Assembly (NCBI GenBank): GCA_963739795.1
Contig: CAVUBL010000008.1
Span: 310,001 to 374,000 of the forward strand
Direction of reading: 5' to 3'
Length of the DNA: 64,000 bases
From: CAVUBL01 sp963739795
GTDB lineage: Bacteria > Acidobacteriota > Thermoanaerobaculia > Multivoradales > DATKCC01
Shown here piece after piece: positions 8,308-16,547 of this stretch. Both the position numbers and the translations under genes were made by a program. Each line of letters starts with the position of its first letter. Positions within the stretch are counted from its first letter, which is position 1. Under the pieces are notes generated by a model, which saw only the letters and a program-made list of their open reading frames with translations, did not search any database and was not told where the DNA came from.

Positions 8308-9783
8308 ATGGCCGGTAAGGCGCAGTTGGTGGACGATCTGTGGCGGAGCGTCGACGGGCTCACCAAGCGGCGGGCCGCCGAGGTCCTGGACGCGCTGCTG
8401 GCGGCGATCCGGGAGGCCCTGGCTCGCGGTGAGAAGGTCACCGTCCCGGGCTTCGGCGCGTTCTCGGCCTACCAGCGGCCGGCGAGGACCGGTCGCAACC
8501 CCGCCACGGGCGAGTCGATCCGGGTTCCCGAGAGCGTCTCCGTTCGCTTCCGGCCGCCCCGGAACCTGCTGGCGCCGGAGGGGACGCGCAAGGGCCTCGG
8601 GAGCGGGCGAGGGCGCCGCCGCCCCGGCTCGGGCGGGACCGGCGGTGGGGCGGGGGAGCCGAGCCTGAGTCGCGGCGGTGGGAGAGAGGCGCTCGGCGAG
8701 ATGAGCCTGGACGCGACCTACGGGGAGCGCTCCTACCTGGAGCCGGAGTCCGAAGCCGTCCGCGGGGAAGGTAACCTGGCCGCGTCCCATCGCTACCACG
8801 TGGTCGAAGTCTACTACGGCACCGACCGCAAGGCCGGCCGCTCGCGTCGCCCCACCCAACGCTACGGCGCCGGGCGCGGCACCGGTCTCGAGTACGGCGT
8901 CTGCGAGGTCAGCATCCCCGAGGACCATCGCATGGGGGAGCTCGAGGGCCCGCGCTGGTGGCATCTCGAGCTGCGCCGCGACCCGGAGGAGCACGTCGTC
9001 CTGCTGTCGCTCCGGGAGGCCGCCTCGGACGCCTTCTTCCGCGAGCTCTCGAGCCGCGTCCGGCAGTCCGCCCGCCAGGAGGTCCTCCTCTTCCTCCACG
9101 GCTTCAACGTCTCCTTCGAGGACGCCGCCCGGCGCACCGCGCAGCTCGCGTACGACCTGAAGCTCGAAGGCGCGCCGGTCTTCTATAGCTGGCCCTCGCA
9201 AGGGCGCCTCTCGCTCACCGGCTACACCCGGGACGAGACCAATGTCGAGTGGACGGTCCCCCACTTGAAGGCCTTCCTGAACGACCTCGCCACCCGCTCG
9301 GGAGCCCGCGCCATCCATCTGATCGCCCACAGCATGGGCAACCGCGCTCTGACCCGGGCCCTGGCGGAGATCGCCGCGGCGATGGCCGGCTCCGACGCGC
9401 CGGCGTTCAGCGAGGTGGTGCTCACCGCGCCCGACATCGACGCCGACGTCTTCCGCGAGACGGCAGCCGCCTTCCGGCGGGCGGCCCGACGCGTCACCCT
9501 CTACGCCTCCGGGAAGGACCGCGCCCTCGAAGCCTCCCGCCAGTTCCACGGCTACCCGCGCGCCGGGGACGGAGGTGCCGACATCGTGGTGGTGCCCGGG
9601 GTCGAGACGATCGACGCGTCGGCAGTGGACACCGACCTCATCGGGCACTTCTACTACGGCGACAACCGGTCGGTGCTCTCCGACGTCTATTACCTGCTGC
9701 GGGACGGCAAGTCGGCCGGCGAGCGCTTCGGGCTCTCGGAGAGGCGGTCGGTCGCCGGCAGGTACTGGGTCTTCAAGACCTGA
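8308..9783 (+). CDS. HU-family DNA-binding domain fused to a DUF900 alpha/beta hydrolase
   Basis: The 491-residue protein has two recognisable parts in one continuous frame. Residues 1 to about 93 are an HU/IHF-type histone-like domain: KAQLVDDLWRSVDGLTKRRAAEVLDALL, then VTVPGFGAFSA and RTGRNPATGESI, ending VRFRPPRNL. A Gly/Arg-rich linker (about 95-150) follows. From about 165 onward comes an alpha/beta hydrolase of the DUF900 type, with VEVYYGTDRK, LLFLHGFNVSFEDAA, VFYSWPSQG and the nucleophile elbow AHSMGN (Ser342). Candidate Asp and His are in YASGKDRALE and LIGHFYYG. GGGAGG precedes the ATG and TAAGAT near 8265 may be a -10. The next gene starts 4 bases after the stop. Fusion of a chromatin-protein domain to a hydrolase is unusual; the biological role is unknown. 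Confidence 0.85.
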   Translation: MAGKAQLVDDLWRSVDGLTKRRAAEVLDALLAAIREALARGEKVTVPGFGAFSAYQRPARTGRNPATGESIRVPESVSVRFRPPRNLLAPEGTRKGLGSGRGRRRPGSGGTGGGAGEPSLSRGGGREALGEMSLDATYGERSYLEPESEAVRGEGNLAASHRYHVVEVYYGTDRKAGRSRRPTQRYGAGRGTGLEYGVCEVSIPEDHRMGELEGPRWWHLELRRDPEEHVVLLSLREAASDAFFRELSSRVRQSARQEVLLFLHGFNVSFEDAARRTAQLAYDLKLEGAPVFYSWPSQGRLSLTGYTRDETNVEWTVPHLKAFLNDLATRSGARAIHLIAHSMGNRALTRALAEIAAAMAGSDAPAFSEVVLTAPDIDADVFRETAAAFRRAARRVTLYASGKDRALEASRQFHGYPRAGDGGADIVVVPGVETIDASAVDTDLIGHFYYGDNRSVLSDVYYLLRDGKSAGERFGLSERRSVAGRYWVFKT

Positions 9784-9787
9784 GCCC

Positions 9788-11371
9788 GTGGCCCGCGACA
9801 CCTCCACCGGCTCGGCCGCCGGCCCGCCCCCGGTGCGGAGCTTCTTCGACGAGCAGGCGAGTCGGCGCCGCCACGCCCGCTGGTGGGCGGCCCTGTGCGC
9901 GATCGCGATCCTCGTGATGGGGCTGCCGCTCGCCGTGGTCCTGACCCCCCTGGTCTTCGGCGCGGCGGTCGCCGGCGTGCGTCTGGCGAACCTGGCGGTA
10001 CGGGTGCCGGAGGGGGTGTGGGCCGGGCTCCACCACCTGGCGGGCCTGGTGCCTGCCGCCCTCGACCAGTGGCTCGGCGATGGGCCGAGCGGTTCGCTCG
10101 GGCGGCTCGACCTGGCGGCGGCCCTCGCCGTCCTCCTGGTGCCGGGCGTGGGCGCCATGGTCGCCGTCTGGGCGGGCCTCCGGCGCCTGGGCCGCGAGGT
10201 GGTGCCCCAGGCGGTGCTGGCGCGTCTCGAGGCCCGGGAGCCGCGCTCCGGTGACCTCGAGGAGCGGCAGCTCGTCAACGTGGTCCAGGAGATGGCGCTC
10301 GCCGCCGGGGTGCCCTCGCCGCGGGTCCTGCTGGTCGACGACCCGTCGCCCAACGCCGCCCTGGTCGGCCCGTCGGCGGAGGGCGCGGTGGTGGTGGTGA
10401 CCCGCGGGGTGCTCGAGCGCTGCGACCGGGGCGAGACCCAGGGCATCGCGGCCCTCTTGGTCGCGTCGGCGGCCAACGGCGATCCGCGCCTCACCCTCAC
10501 CGTCACCACGGTCTTCCAGGCCGTGGGATTCGTCTTCACCGTGCTCGACGCCTTCATGGGGTGGAGCCCGACCGCGTGGCGCGAGCTGGTCAAGACGGTC
10601 GGCTGGATGTTCCGGGGGCACCGCTCGCCGGCGACCGCCGAGGCGGTCTCCGAGAGCCTCGAAGGACGCCTCTCCCCGGAGCGCTACGACGGCCTCCAGG
10701 GGCTCGCGAGCGACGCCGGGGAGGACGCGCCGCGGAGCCGCGCCGGCCGCCTTCTCAAGCGGCTGCCGGTCTTCTGGCTGCTCCTGTTTCCCCTCCTGCT
10801 GGTCTACCTGGTGGTGCTGCTGGTGCGCATGGAGGTCGAGATGCTGCGGCTCGTGATCGTCGGCCCGCTGGTGGGCGCGATGCTCCGCACTCGCCGCTAC
10901 CTCGCCGATGCCACCGCGGTCCAGTTGACCCGCGATCCCACCGAGGTCGCCCGCGGGCTCGCGGCCCTGGCGGGAGACCCCGCGGCGCCTCCCGGGGGCG
11001 CCTGGCTCGAGCATCTCTTCGTGGTGGCGCCGGAGCGGAGCGCGGAGGGCTCCGACCATCCCGGCTCGGTCGGCTCGCATCCCAAGATCGAGCGGCGCCT
11101 GCGTCGCCTGGTCGCCCTGGGCGCGGATCGGTCGGATCCCGCGTTCGCAGCCGCCGGCGCGCGGCGCCCCGGCTTCCGGGAGAGGCTGCGCCGGGATGGC
11201 AGCCGCGGGATCGCCGGGTTCGTCGTCTTTCTGGCGTTCATCGGCCCGCTCCTGCTCCTCGCCGCCTACTTGATGGCCATGGTGGTGGGCGCCATCCTGC
11301 TCTTCGCCGCCGGCGCGTCGGCCCTGTTCGCCGGCGCGGTCCTCCGCCTCATCGATCAGCTCGTCCTCTGA
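9788..11371 (+). CDS. M48/HtpX-like membrane protein lacking the zinc motif (pseudo-peptidase)
   Basis: The protein has 527 residues from the GTG at 9788. Hydrophobic segments lie at about residues 28-65, 105-130, 240-260, 325-355 and 475-525. The layout follows M48 peptidases: a loop SPNAALVGPSAEGAVVVVTRGVLERCDRGE matches the strand and helix before the catalytic motif. Where HExxH should follow, the sequence reads GIAALLVASAANGDPRL. The later RRYLADATAVQLTRDP matches the third-ligand region (usually REYLADAxA) but has Arg for Glu. All zinc ligands therefore appear lost while the scaffold is kept. It follows the HU-hydrolase gene by 4 bases and is probably co-expressed with it. A scaffold or regulatory role is inference. 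Confidence 0.7.
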   Translation: MARDTSTGSAAGPPPVRSFFDEQASRRRHARWWAALCAIAILVMGLPLAVVLTPLVFGAAVAGVRLANLAVRVPEGVWAGLHHLAGLVPAALDQWLGDGPSGSLGRLDLAAALAVLLVPGVGAMVAVWAGLRRLGREVVPQAVLARLEAREPRSGDLEERQLVNVVQEMALAAGVPSPRVLLVDDPSPNAALVGPSAEGAVVVVTRGVLERCDRGETQGIAALLVASAANGDPRLTLTVTTVFQAVGFVFTVLDAFMGWSPTAWRELVKTVGWMFRGHRSPATAEAVSESLEGRLSPERYDGLQGLASDAGEDAPRSRAGRLLKRLPVFWLLLFPLLLVYLVVLLVRMEVEMLRLVIVGPLVGAMLRTRRYLADATAVQLTRDPTEVARGLAALAGDPAAPPGGAWLEHLFVVAPERSAEGSDHPGSVGSHPKIERRLRRLVALGADRSDPAFAAAGARRPGFRERLRRDGSRGIAGFVVFLAFIGPLLLLAAYLMAMVVGAILLFAAGASALFAGAVLRLIDQLVL

Positions 11372-11493
11372 ACCGGAACGCGATTCGCCGTCCACTCGGG
11401 CCGAAGCCGTGATGAATGAGCCGAGTCATTCGAGGCACCTCGCCGGTTCGAGGCGGAGCCCCTGTAGGATGACCGGAGCGTGAGGAGGTCCCT

Positions 11494-12882
11494 ATGATCG
11501 TCGCCTTCGCAAGTCTCTTCCTCGGTCTGGTTCTCGGCGTCCAACCCGTGCAGATGGTGGTGGGGCAAGGGGTGGCTTCCGTCGATCTGGTGCTGGACGG
11601 CCGAAGCGTGGGCCAGGTGGGTGGCGCTCCGTGGACGGTGCCGTGCGATTTCGGCGCGGCGCTCGAGCCGCACCGCCTCGAGGCGATCGCCCGCGACTCC
11701 GACGGGCGGGAGCTCGGCCGCGCCCTGCAGTGGATCAACCTGCCCCGGCCGGAGGCCGAGGGTCACGTCGTGTTCGAGGGCGGCGAGGACGGCCGGGGCG
11801 TCGTCGCGCGGTTGACCTGGGAGAGTGTCTCGGCGGACCGGCCCAGCAGGGTGACGGTGAGCTTCGACGGCCGGCCGCTGGTGGTCTCCGATCCGCGTCG
11901 GATCGAGCTCCCGCCCTACGATCCCGGGCAGCTCCACTTCCTCCACGCCGAGCTCGACTTTCCCTCCCATCTCGCCGCCGTCGTCGAGTCCGCGTTCGGG
12001 GGCGCCTACCACCAGGAGACCGACACGGAGCTGAGCGCCGCCGCGATCGCGCTCGACGACCGGGCAGAGCTACCGGCGCCCCGAGAGCTCGAGGGCTGGT
12101 TTCAAGCCCGTGGCAAGGCGCTGGATCCGGTCGCGACGGAGAAGGGCCCGGCGGAGGTCGTGGTGGTGATGGACCGCGCGGCGCAGGAGAGCCTCTGGGC
12201 GATGGGCTCCCGCTGGGCGCCCTCGAACGGGCAGGCGTTCCCGTCGGTGGAGATCGGCCCCCGCCGCCATTCGCAGCGCGCCGGCTGGCGGGAGTCGAAC
12301 GACGATCCGCGGGCCCGAGGGGTGCTGCGCTCCGTCATGCGCCTGGGCGAGGACCAGAGCCTACGTTTCGTCTGGCCGTTCTCCCTGCACCGGGAGAGCA
12401 ACCGGGTGGCCTATGACCTGTTCGCCCGCTCCGAGGAGCACTCGCCATCGGACGGCGGCGTCTACTACCTGCTCTCGGCCGCGCAGCAGCCGCCCTTCGA
12501 GCTCCGGGACCAGCGCCTCGCCGACGCGGTGGCCGTGGCCGGCATGAGCGCCGCGGCGCGGGACCGGCGCCGGGCGGTGGTTCTGGTCCTCGGCGCCGAG
12601 CCCGCCGACGCGAGTCGCCTCTCGCCCCAGGCGGTTCGGCGCTACCTGGCCGACCTGGGGGTGCCCCTCTTCGTCTGGTCGGTGGAGAAGAAGGTGAGCT
12701 CACCGGTGGCGGCTGCCTGGGGAGGCGCCGAGAGCGTCTACCGGAGGCGCGGCTTCAGCCGTTCGGTCGAGGCGCTCTCCCGAGCTCTCGACCGCCAGCG
12801 GATCGTCTGGTTCACGGGCCTGCACCTGCCGCAGACGATCGAGGTCGGAGCGCGGTCCCGCGACATCCGGATGGTGCGATGA
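11494..12882 (+). CDS. Secreted vWA-like (acidobacterial VWFA-related) protein
   Basis: The 462-residue protein has a short N-terminal hydrophobic segment (MIVAFASLFLGLVLG) that can act as a signal peptide or anchor. A beta-rich region with VDLVLDGRSVGQ and later VTVSFDGRPLVVSDP resembles the immunoglobulin-like parts of acidobacterial VWFA-related proteins. The second half has EVVVVMDRAAQESLW and RRAVVLVLGAEPADASRLSP, with LGVPLFVWSVEKK near the end. This matches the alternating strands of a von Willebrand A fold, although a full DxSxS MIDAS is not obvious. GAGGAGG precedes the ATG. The last four bases overlap the next gene (ATGA), which suggests coupled translation with the SH3-peptidase. 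Confidence 0.6.
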   Translation: MIVAFASLFLGLVLGVQPVQMVVGQGVASVDLVLDGRSVGQVGGAPWTVPCDFGAALEPHRLEAIARDSDGRELGRALQWINLPRPEAEGHVVFEGGEDGRGVVARLTWESVSADRPSRVTVSFDGRPLVVSDPRRIELPPYDPGQLHFLHAELDFPSHLAAVVESAFGGAYHQETDTELSAAAIALDDRAELPAPRELEGWFQARGKALDPVATEKGPAEVVVVMDRAAQESLWAMGSRWAPSNGQAFPSVEIGPRRHSQRAGWRESNDDPRARGVLRSVMRLGEDQSLRFVWPFSLHRESNRVAYDLFARSEEHSPSDGGVYYLLSAAQQPPFELRDQRLADAVAVAGMSAAARDRRRAVVLVLGAEPADASRLSPQAVRRYLADLGVPLFVWSVEKKVSSPVAAAWGGAESVYRRRGFSRSVEALSRALDRQRIVWFTGLHLPQTIEVGARSRDIRMVR

Positions 12883-14205
12883 GGCGCGGAGCGGCCGCGA
12901 GGCGGCTCGCGCTGCTCCTGGTCGTCGCGGGCGGAACGTCGATGGTGATGTCGATGGTGCCGGCCCCGGCTTCGGCGGAGCCCCTGCGACAGGCGCAGGC
13001 TTCGCCCTCGCGGCCCGCGCCCGAGCCGGCGCCCGCGGGCACGCCCGAGATTCTGGGCGCACCCGCGGCCTTCAGTTCCGGCGATCTCGCGGAGCGACGC
13101 GTGAGAGTGGCGGAGGGCTCGGCCGTCCACGAGCTCCCGGACGCCCGCTCGGCGGCCGTAGCGGTCGTTGACGCGCCGTCCGAGCTGCCCCTCGTCGAGC
13201 GCCGTGGAGCGTGGGTGCTGGTGCGCTACGGCGCCTTCAAGGGCTGGGTGCTCCTGGCCCGAGTCGAGGCGGGGCCGGGGGCGGTCGTTCCCTTGCCGGC
13301 GCGGGCCGCGGACCCCGAGATCCTGGCGCGCGCCTTCGCCGCCTTACCGGGCGACGATGCCGGCCGGGATCTCGGGCCGTACACCCTCTACACCGACGTC
13401 GACGATCCCGGGCTCCTCGGGCGTCTGGCGGCCGTCGCGTCCGGTCTCGAGGCGACGTACCGGCGCCGCTACGGGCTCGACCCGGGGTCGGCGGCCGGGC
13501 AGGCGGTGGTCCTGTTCGCGCGCGAGGCCGACTACCGGGCCTTCGCCTCCGGCGACCTGACCTACGCCGGGCTCGGGGAGGGTGGGCACGCCGGTTTCGG
13601 CGTGGCGGCGCTCTTCGCCCAGGGCTCGCAGGGCTGGCAGGTGACGGCGCTCCTGGTCCACGAGCTCACCCACCTGATGAACGGCCGCGCCCTCGGGCCG
13701 CGGACCCCTCCCTGGCTCGAAGAGGGCCTGGCCGACGACCTGAGCGACTCGCGGGTCGACGACGAAGGGAGCCTCGTCCCCGGCACCCTCGGCGGGGTGA
13801 GGGAGGTGAGCGGGGTGGAGAGGACGCGCACTGAGGACGGCGACGTTCTCCAGACCACGGTGACCACGGAGGGGGCGTACGCGGCCCTCGACCGGCTGAC
13901 GCGGCGCCTCGACCAGGGCCAGCTCCCGCCGCTTGCGACCCTCACCGGCCTCTCGTGGCGGGAGATCGTCGCACCCGGCCTGCGCGAGGCCGCCTACGCC
14001 GAGAGCGCGTTCTTCATCCGCTATCTCCTGGATGGTGGCGACGAGGCCCTGAGCCGGGGCTTCCGGCAGTTACCTCGGCGCGATCGCCGCCGGCGGCGAC
14101 GGCGGACCGGACAGCCTGCAGACGAGCCTCGGCCGCGACTGGCCCGAGCTCGACCGGGGCTTCGGCCGCTGGCTCCGCTCGCTCGAGCTCCGAGCGGGCG
14201 ATTGA
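12879..14205 (+). CDS. Secreted SH3-domain gluzincin metallopeptidase, frameshifted near the 3' end
   Basis: A signal peptide (residues 1 to about 34) is followed by a Pro/Ala-rich stretch. A bacterial SH3 domain follows (about 72-130: RRVRVAEGSAVHELPD to WVLVRYGAFKGWVLLARVE), then a gluzincin peptidase domain of the DUF1570/peptidase-MA type. The zinc motif VHELTHLMNG gives His261, Glu262 and His265, and PWLEEGLADDLS supplies the distal glutamate. At 14070-14071 a TT occurs where one T would keep the frame (FRQYLGAIAAGGDGG). With one T removed the protein ends in RDWPELDRGFGRWLRSLELRAGD at the TGA 14203-14205. Without that change the frame runs on to 16544 by chance, joining homoserine dehydrogenase. 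Only the last 40-odd residues are affected, so the active site is intact. Confidence 0.75.
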
Positions 14206-14235
14206 GCGGACCGTTCCCGGTAGAATTCCGCCATC

Positions 14236-15492
14236 ATGTCCTTCACCGAATCGGATGCCCTCCGCGCGCGGGCCGATTTCCCCGCGCTCTCCCGGACTCT
14301 GGCCGGCCGGCCCCTGGCCTACCTCGACGGCCCCGCGGGCACCCAGGTGCCCGAGGCCGTGATCGAGGCCGTCTCCGCTTACTACCGCACCTCCAACGCC
14401 AACACCCACGGCCAGTTTGTCACCTCCCGGGAGTCCGACGCGCGGATCCTCCGGGCGCGCGAGGCCATGGCGGCCTTCCTGGGCGCTCCGAGCTGGCGCC
14501 AGATCTCCTTCGGCGCGAACATGACCACCCTTGCCTACGCCCTGGCCCACGCGTTCGGGCGCCTCTTCGAGCCCGGGGACGAGGTGGTCGTCACCCAGCT
14601 CGACCACGAGGCCAACCGGGGCCCCTGGCTCGCCCTGGCGGAGCGCGGCGTGGTGGTGCGGGAGGTGCCTCTCGCCCCCGACGGCATCCTCGAGGCCGGC
14701 GGCTTCGCCGCGCGGATCGGGCCCCGCACCCGCCTGGTCGCGGCGGGCCTCGCCTCGAACGCCCTGGGCACGGTCAACGACCTCGCCTCGGTCCGGGAGC
14801 TGTGCCGGGAGGTGGGCGCCTGGCTCCTGGTGGACGCCGTGCACTACGCGCCCCACTTCCCCCTCGACGTGGCGACTCTCGACCCCGACTTCCTCCTGTG
14901 CTCGGCGTACAAGTTCTACGGCCCCCACGTGGGCATCCTCTACACCCGCCCGGGACTGCTCGAGGAGCTGCACTGCGACCGCCTCCGCACCCAGGAGGCC
15001 GAGGCGCCGTTCCGGATCGAGACCGGCACCCTCAACCACGCGGCCCTCGCCGGGGTGGCGGCCGCCGTGGAGTACCTCGCGTCGTGGGGCGAAGGGAGCT
15101 CCCTCCGGGCGCGGGTGGTCTCGGCGATGAAGGGGATCTCGGAGTACGAGCACGGCGTGGCCCGCGGGTACGCCGAGGCCGTGGCGCGCATCCCCGGGGT
15201 CACCGTCAGGGGGCCGAGCTTCGACAGCGGTCCCCGCGCGCCCACCGTCTCCATCACCATCGACGGGGTGACGCCCCTCGAGGCGGCCCGGCGGCTGGGG
15301 GAGAGAGGCGTCCTGGTCTGGGACGGCGACTTCTACGCCGTCCGGGCCATCGAGGTCCTGGGACTGGCCGAACGGGGCGGGGTGCTGCGCACAGGGATCT
15401 CCCTCTACAGCACACGGGAGGATGTGGAGCGCCTGATCGAGGGCGTCGCCGAGGTCGCCGCGGCACCTTCCCCGGCCGCAGTCACCGCGTGA
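14236..15492 (+). CDS. Cysteine-desulfurase-like aminotransferase class V (TIGR01976 type)
   Basis: This is a PLP-dependent enzyme of 418 residues. The N-terminus DFPALSRTLAGRPLAYLDGPAGTQVPEAVIEA, the motif SNANTHGQF and the cofactor lysine in SAYKFYGPHVG (Lys226) fit class-V aminotransferases. The Ala-Gly-Thr pattern at YLDGPAGTQVP and the ETGTLNHAALAG segment are features of the VC1184-like subgroup rather than of IscS or SufS. No obvious catalytic Cys loop (RxGHHCA) is present, so true cysteine desulfurase activity is doubtful. Its last bases overlap the next gene (GTGA), so it is co-translated with homoserine dehydrogenase, but the substrate is unknown. Confidence 0.8.
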   Translation: MSFTESDALRARADFPALSRTLAGRPLAYLDGPAGTQVPEAVIEAVSAYYRTSNANTHGQFVTSRESDARILRAREAMAAFLGAPSWRQISFGANMTTLAYALAHAFGRLFEPGDEVVVTQLDHEANRGPWLALAERGVVVREVPLAPDGILEAGGFAARIGPRTRLVAAGLASNALGTVNDLASVRELCREVGAWLLVDAVHYAPHFPLDVATLDPDFLLCSAYKFYGPHVGILYTRPGLLEELHCDRLRTQEAEAPFRIETGTLNHAALAGVAAAVEYLASWGEGSSLRARVVSAMKGISEYEHGVARGYAEAVARIPGVTVRGPSFDSGPRAPTVSITIDGVTPLEAARRLGERGVLVWDGDFYAVRAIEVLGLAERGGVLRTGISLYSTREDVERLIEGVAEVAAAPSPAAVTA

Positions 15493-16544
15493 GCGCCGTC
15501 CCGGTCCCCCGCCGCGCCCTCTTCCTGGGCTTCGGCCACGTCGGGCGGGAGCTCGCCCGCCTGCTCGTCCACCGGGACGAGCACCCGGGCCTCGCAGGGC
15601 TCGAACTCCGGGTGGTGGGGATCGTCACCGGTGCCCACGGCGCCCTCGCCGACCCTTCGGGCCTCGACCTGGCGGCGGCGCTGGAAGCGTACGCCGCCGG
15701 CGGATTCTCTCCGGCGCATCCCGCGTTCGCGGATCTCGACGCCCTCCGGGCCGCCGCCGAGCTCGACTACGACGTGCTGGTGGAGCTGACACCCCTCGAC
15801 GTCGCCGGTCGGGGAGAGGCGGCGATCCGCCACGTCCGCACGGCCCTCGAGCGGGGGCGGCACGCGATCTCGGCCAACAAGGGGCCGGTTGCCTGGGCCT
15901 ACCGGAGCCTGCGCGACCTCGCCCGCGAGCGTGGGGTCTGCTTCCGTTTTGAATCTGCCGTGATGGACGGTGCCCCGGTCTTCAACCTGGCGCGCAGCGC
16001 CCTCCCCGGGGCGCGGGTCGAGGCCGTCTCGGGCGTCCTCAACTCCACCACCAACGTGGTCCTGGGCGCCCTGGAAGAGGGCCTCGGGCTCGAAGCGGCC
16101 GTCGCCCGGGCCCGGGAGCTGGGGGTCGCCGAGGCCGACGCTCGGTCCGACGGTGGGGCCGACCTCGAAGGCTGGGACGGGGCGGTCAAGCTGGCCGCCC
16201 TCGCCAACGTGCTGCTGGTGGGGGAGGGCGAGGCCGAGCTGCGGCCGGAGGCGGTGGCGCGGGAGGCGGTCGACGCCGCTCTCGGAGAGCGGGCGCGGCG
16301 GGTGCGCGAGGCCGGCCGGCGTCTCAAGGTGGTTTGCGAGGCGAGGCGGGAGGGCGGAGCCGTGCGGGCGGCAGTCCGCGCCCGGGAGCTCGCCCCCGAC
16401 CACGCCTTCTTCCGCCTCGAAGGCACGAGCTCCGCCCTCTCGATCACGGCCGATCTGCTGGGCACGATCACCCTGGTCGAAGAGGACCCCGGCCTCACGA
16501 CGACGGCTTATGGGGTCCTCTCCGATCTTCTGAGCCTGGGCTGA
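15489..16544 (+). CDS. hom: Homoserine dehydrogenase, short form without ACT domain
   Basis: This enzyme reduces aspartate semialdehyde to homoserine with NAD(P)H, leading to threonine and methionine. The 351-residue protein starts at GTG 15489, overlapping the upstream stop. The Rossmann motif is LFLGFGHVGRELARLL. Typical elements follow: VLVELTPLDVAGRGE, ISANKGPVAWAY, FRFESAVMDGAPVFNL, the substrate loop VSGVLNSTTNVVLG and ADARSDGGADLEGWDGAVKLAALAN. It ends after the substrate domain, so the regulatory ACT domain of the roughly 430-residue enzymes is absent. It may escape threonine feedback (inference). Only 3 bases separate its stop from that of the convergent gene. Confidence 0.9.
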   Translation: MSAVPVPRRALFLGFGHVGRELARLLVHRDEHPGLAGLELRVVGIVTGAHGALADPSGLDLAAALEAYAAGGFSPAHPAFADLDALRAAAELDYDVLVELTPLDVAGRGEAAIRHVRTALERGRHAISANKGPVAWAYRSLRDLARERGVCFRFESAVMDGAPVFNLARSALPGARVEAVSGVLNSTTNVVLGALEEGLGLEAAVARARELGVAEADARSDGGADLEGWDGAVKLAALANVLLVGEGEAELRPEAVAREAVDAALGERARRVREAGRRLKVVCEARREGGAVRAAVRARELAPDHAFFRLEGTSSALSITADLLGTITLVEEDPGLTTTAYGVLSDLLSLG

Positions 16545-16547
16545 CGT

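Noticed and set aside
4851..8441. Long minus-strand open frame opposite korA and korB
   Set aside because: Same shadow effect; no recognisable motif.
12879..16544. A single 1221-codon peptidase-homoserine dehydrogenase fusion
   Set aside because: The middle part is out of frame with a complete aminotransferase-V gene; the join results from the extra T at 14070-14071.
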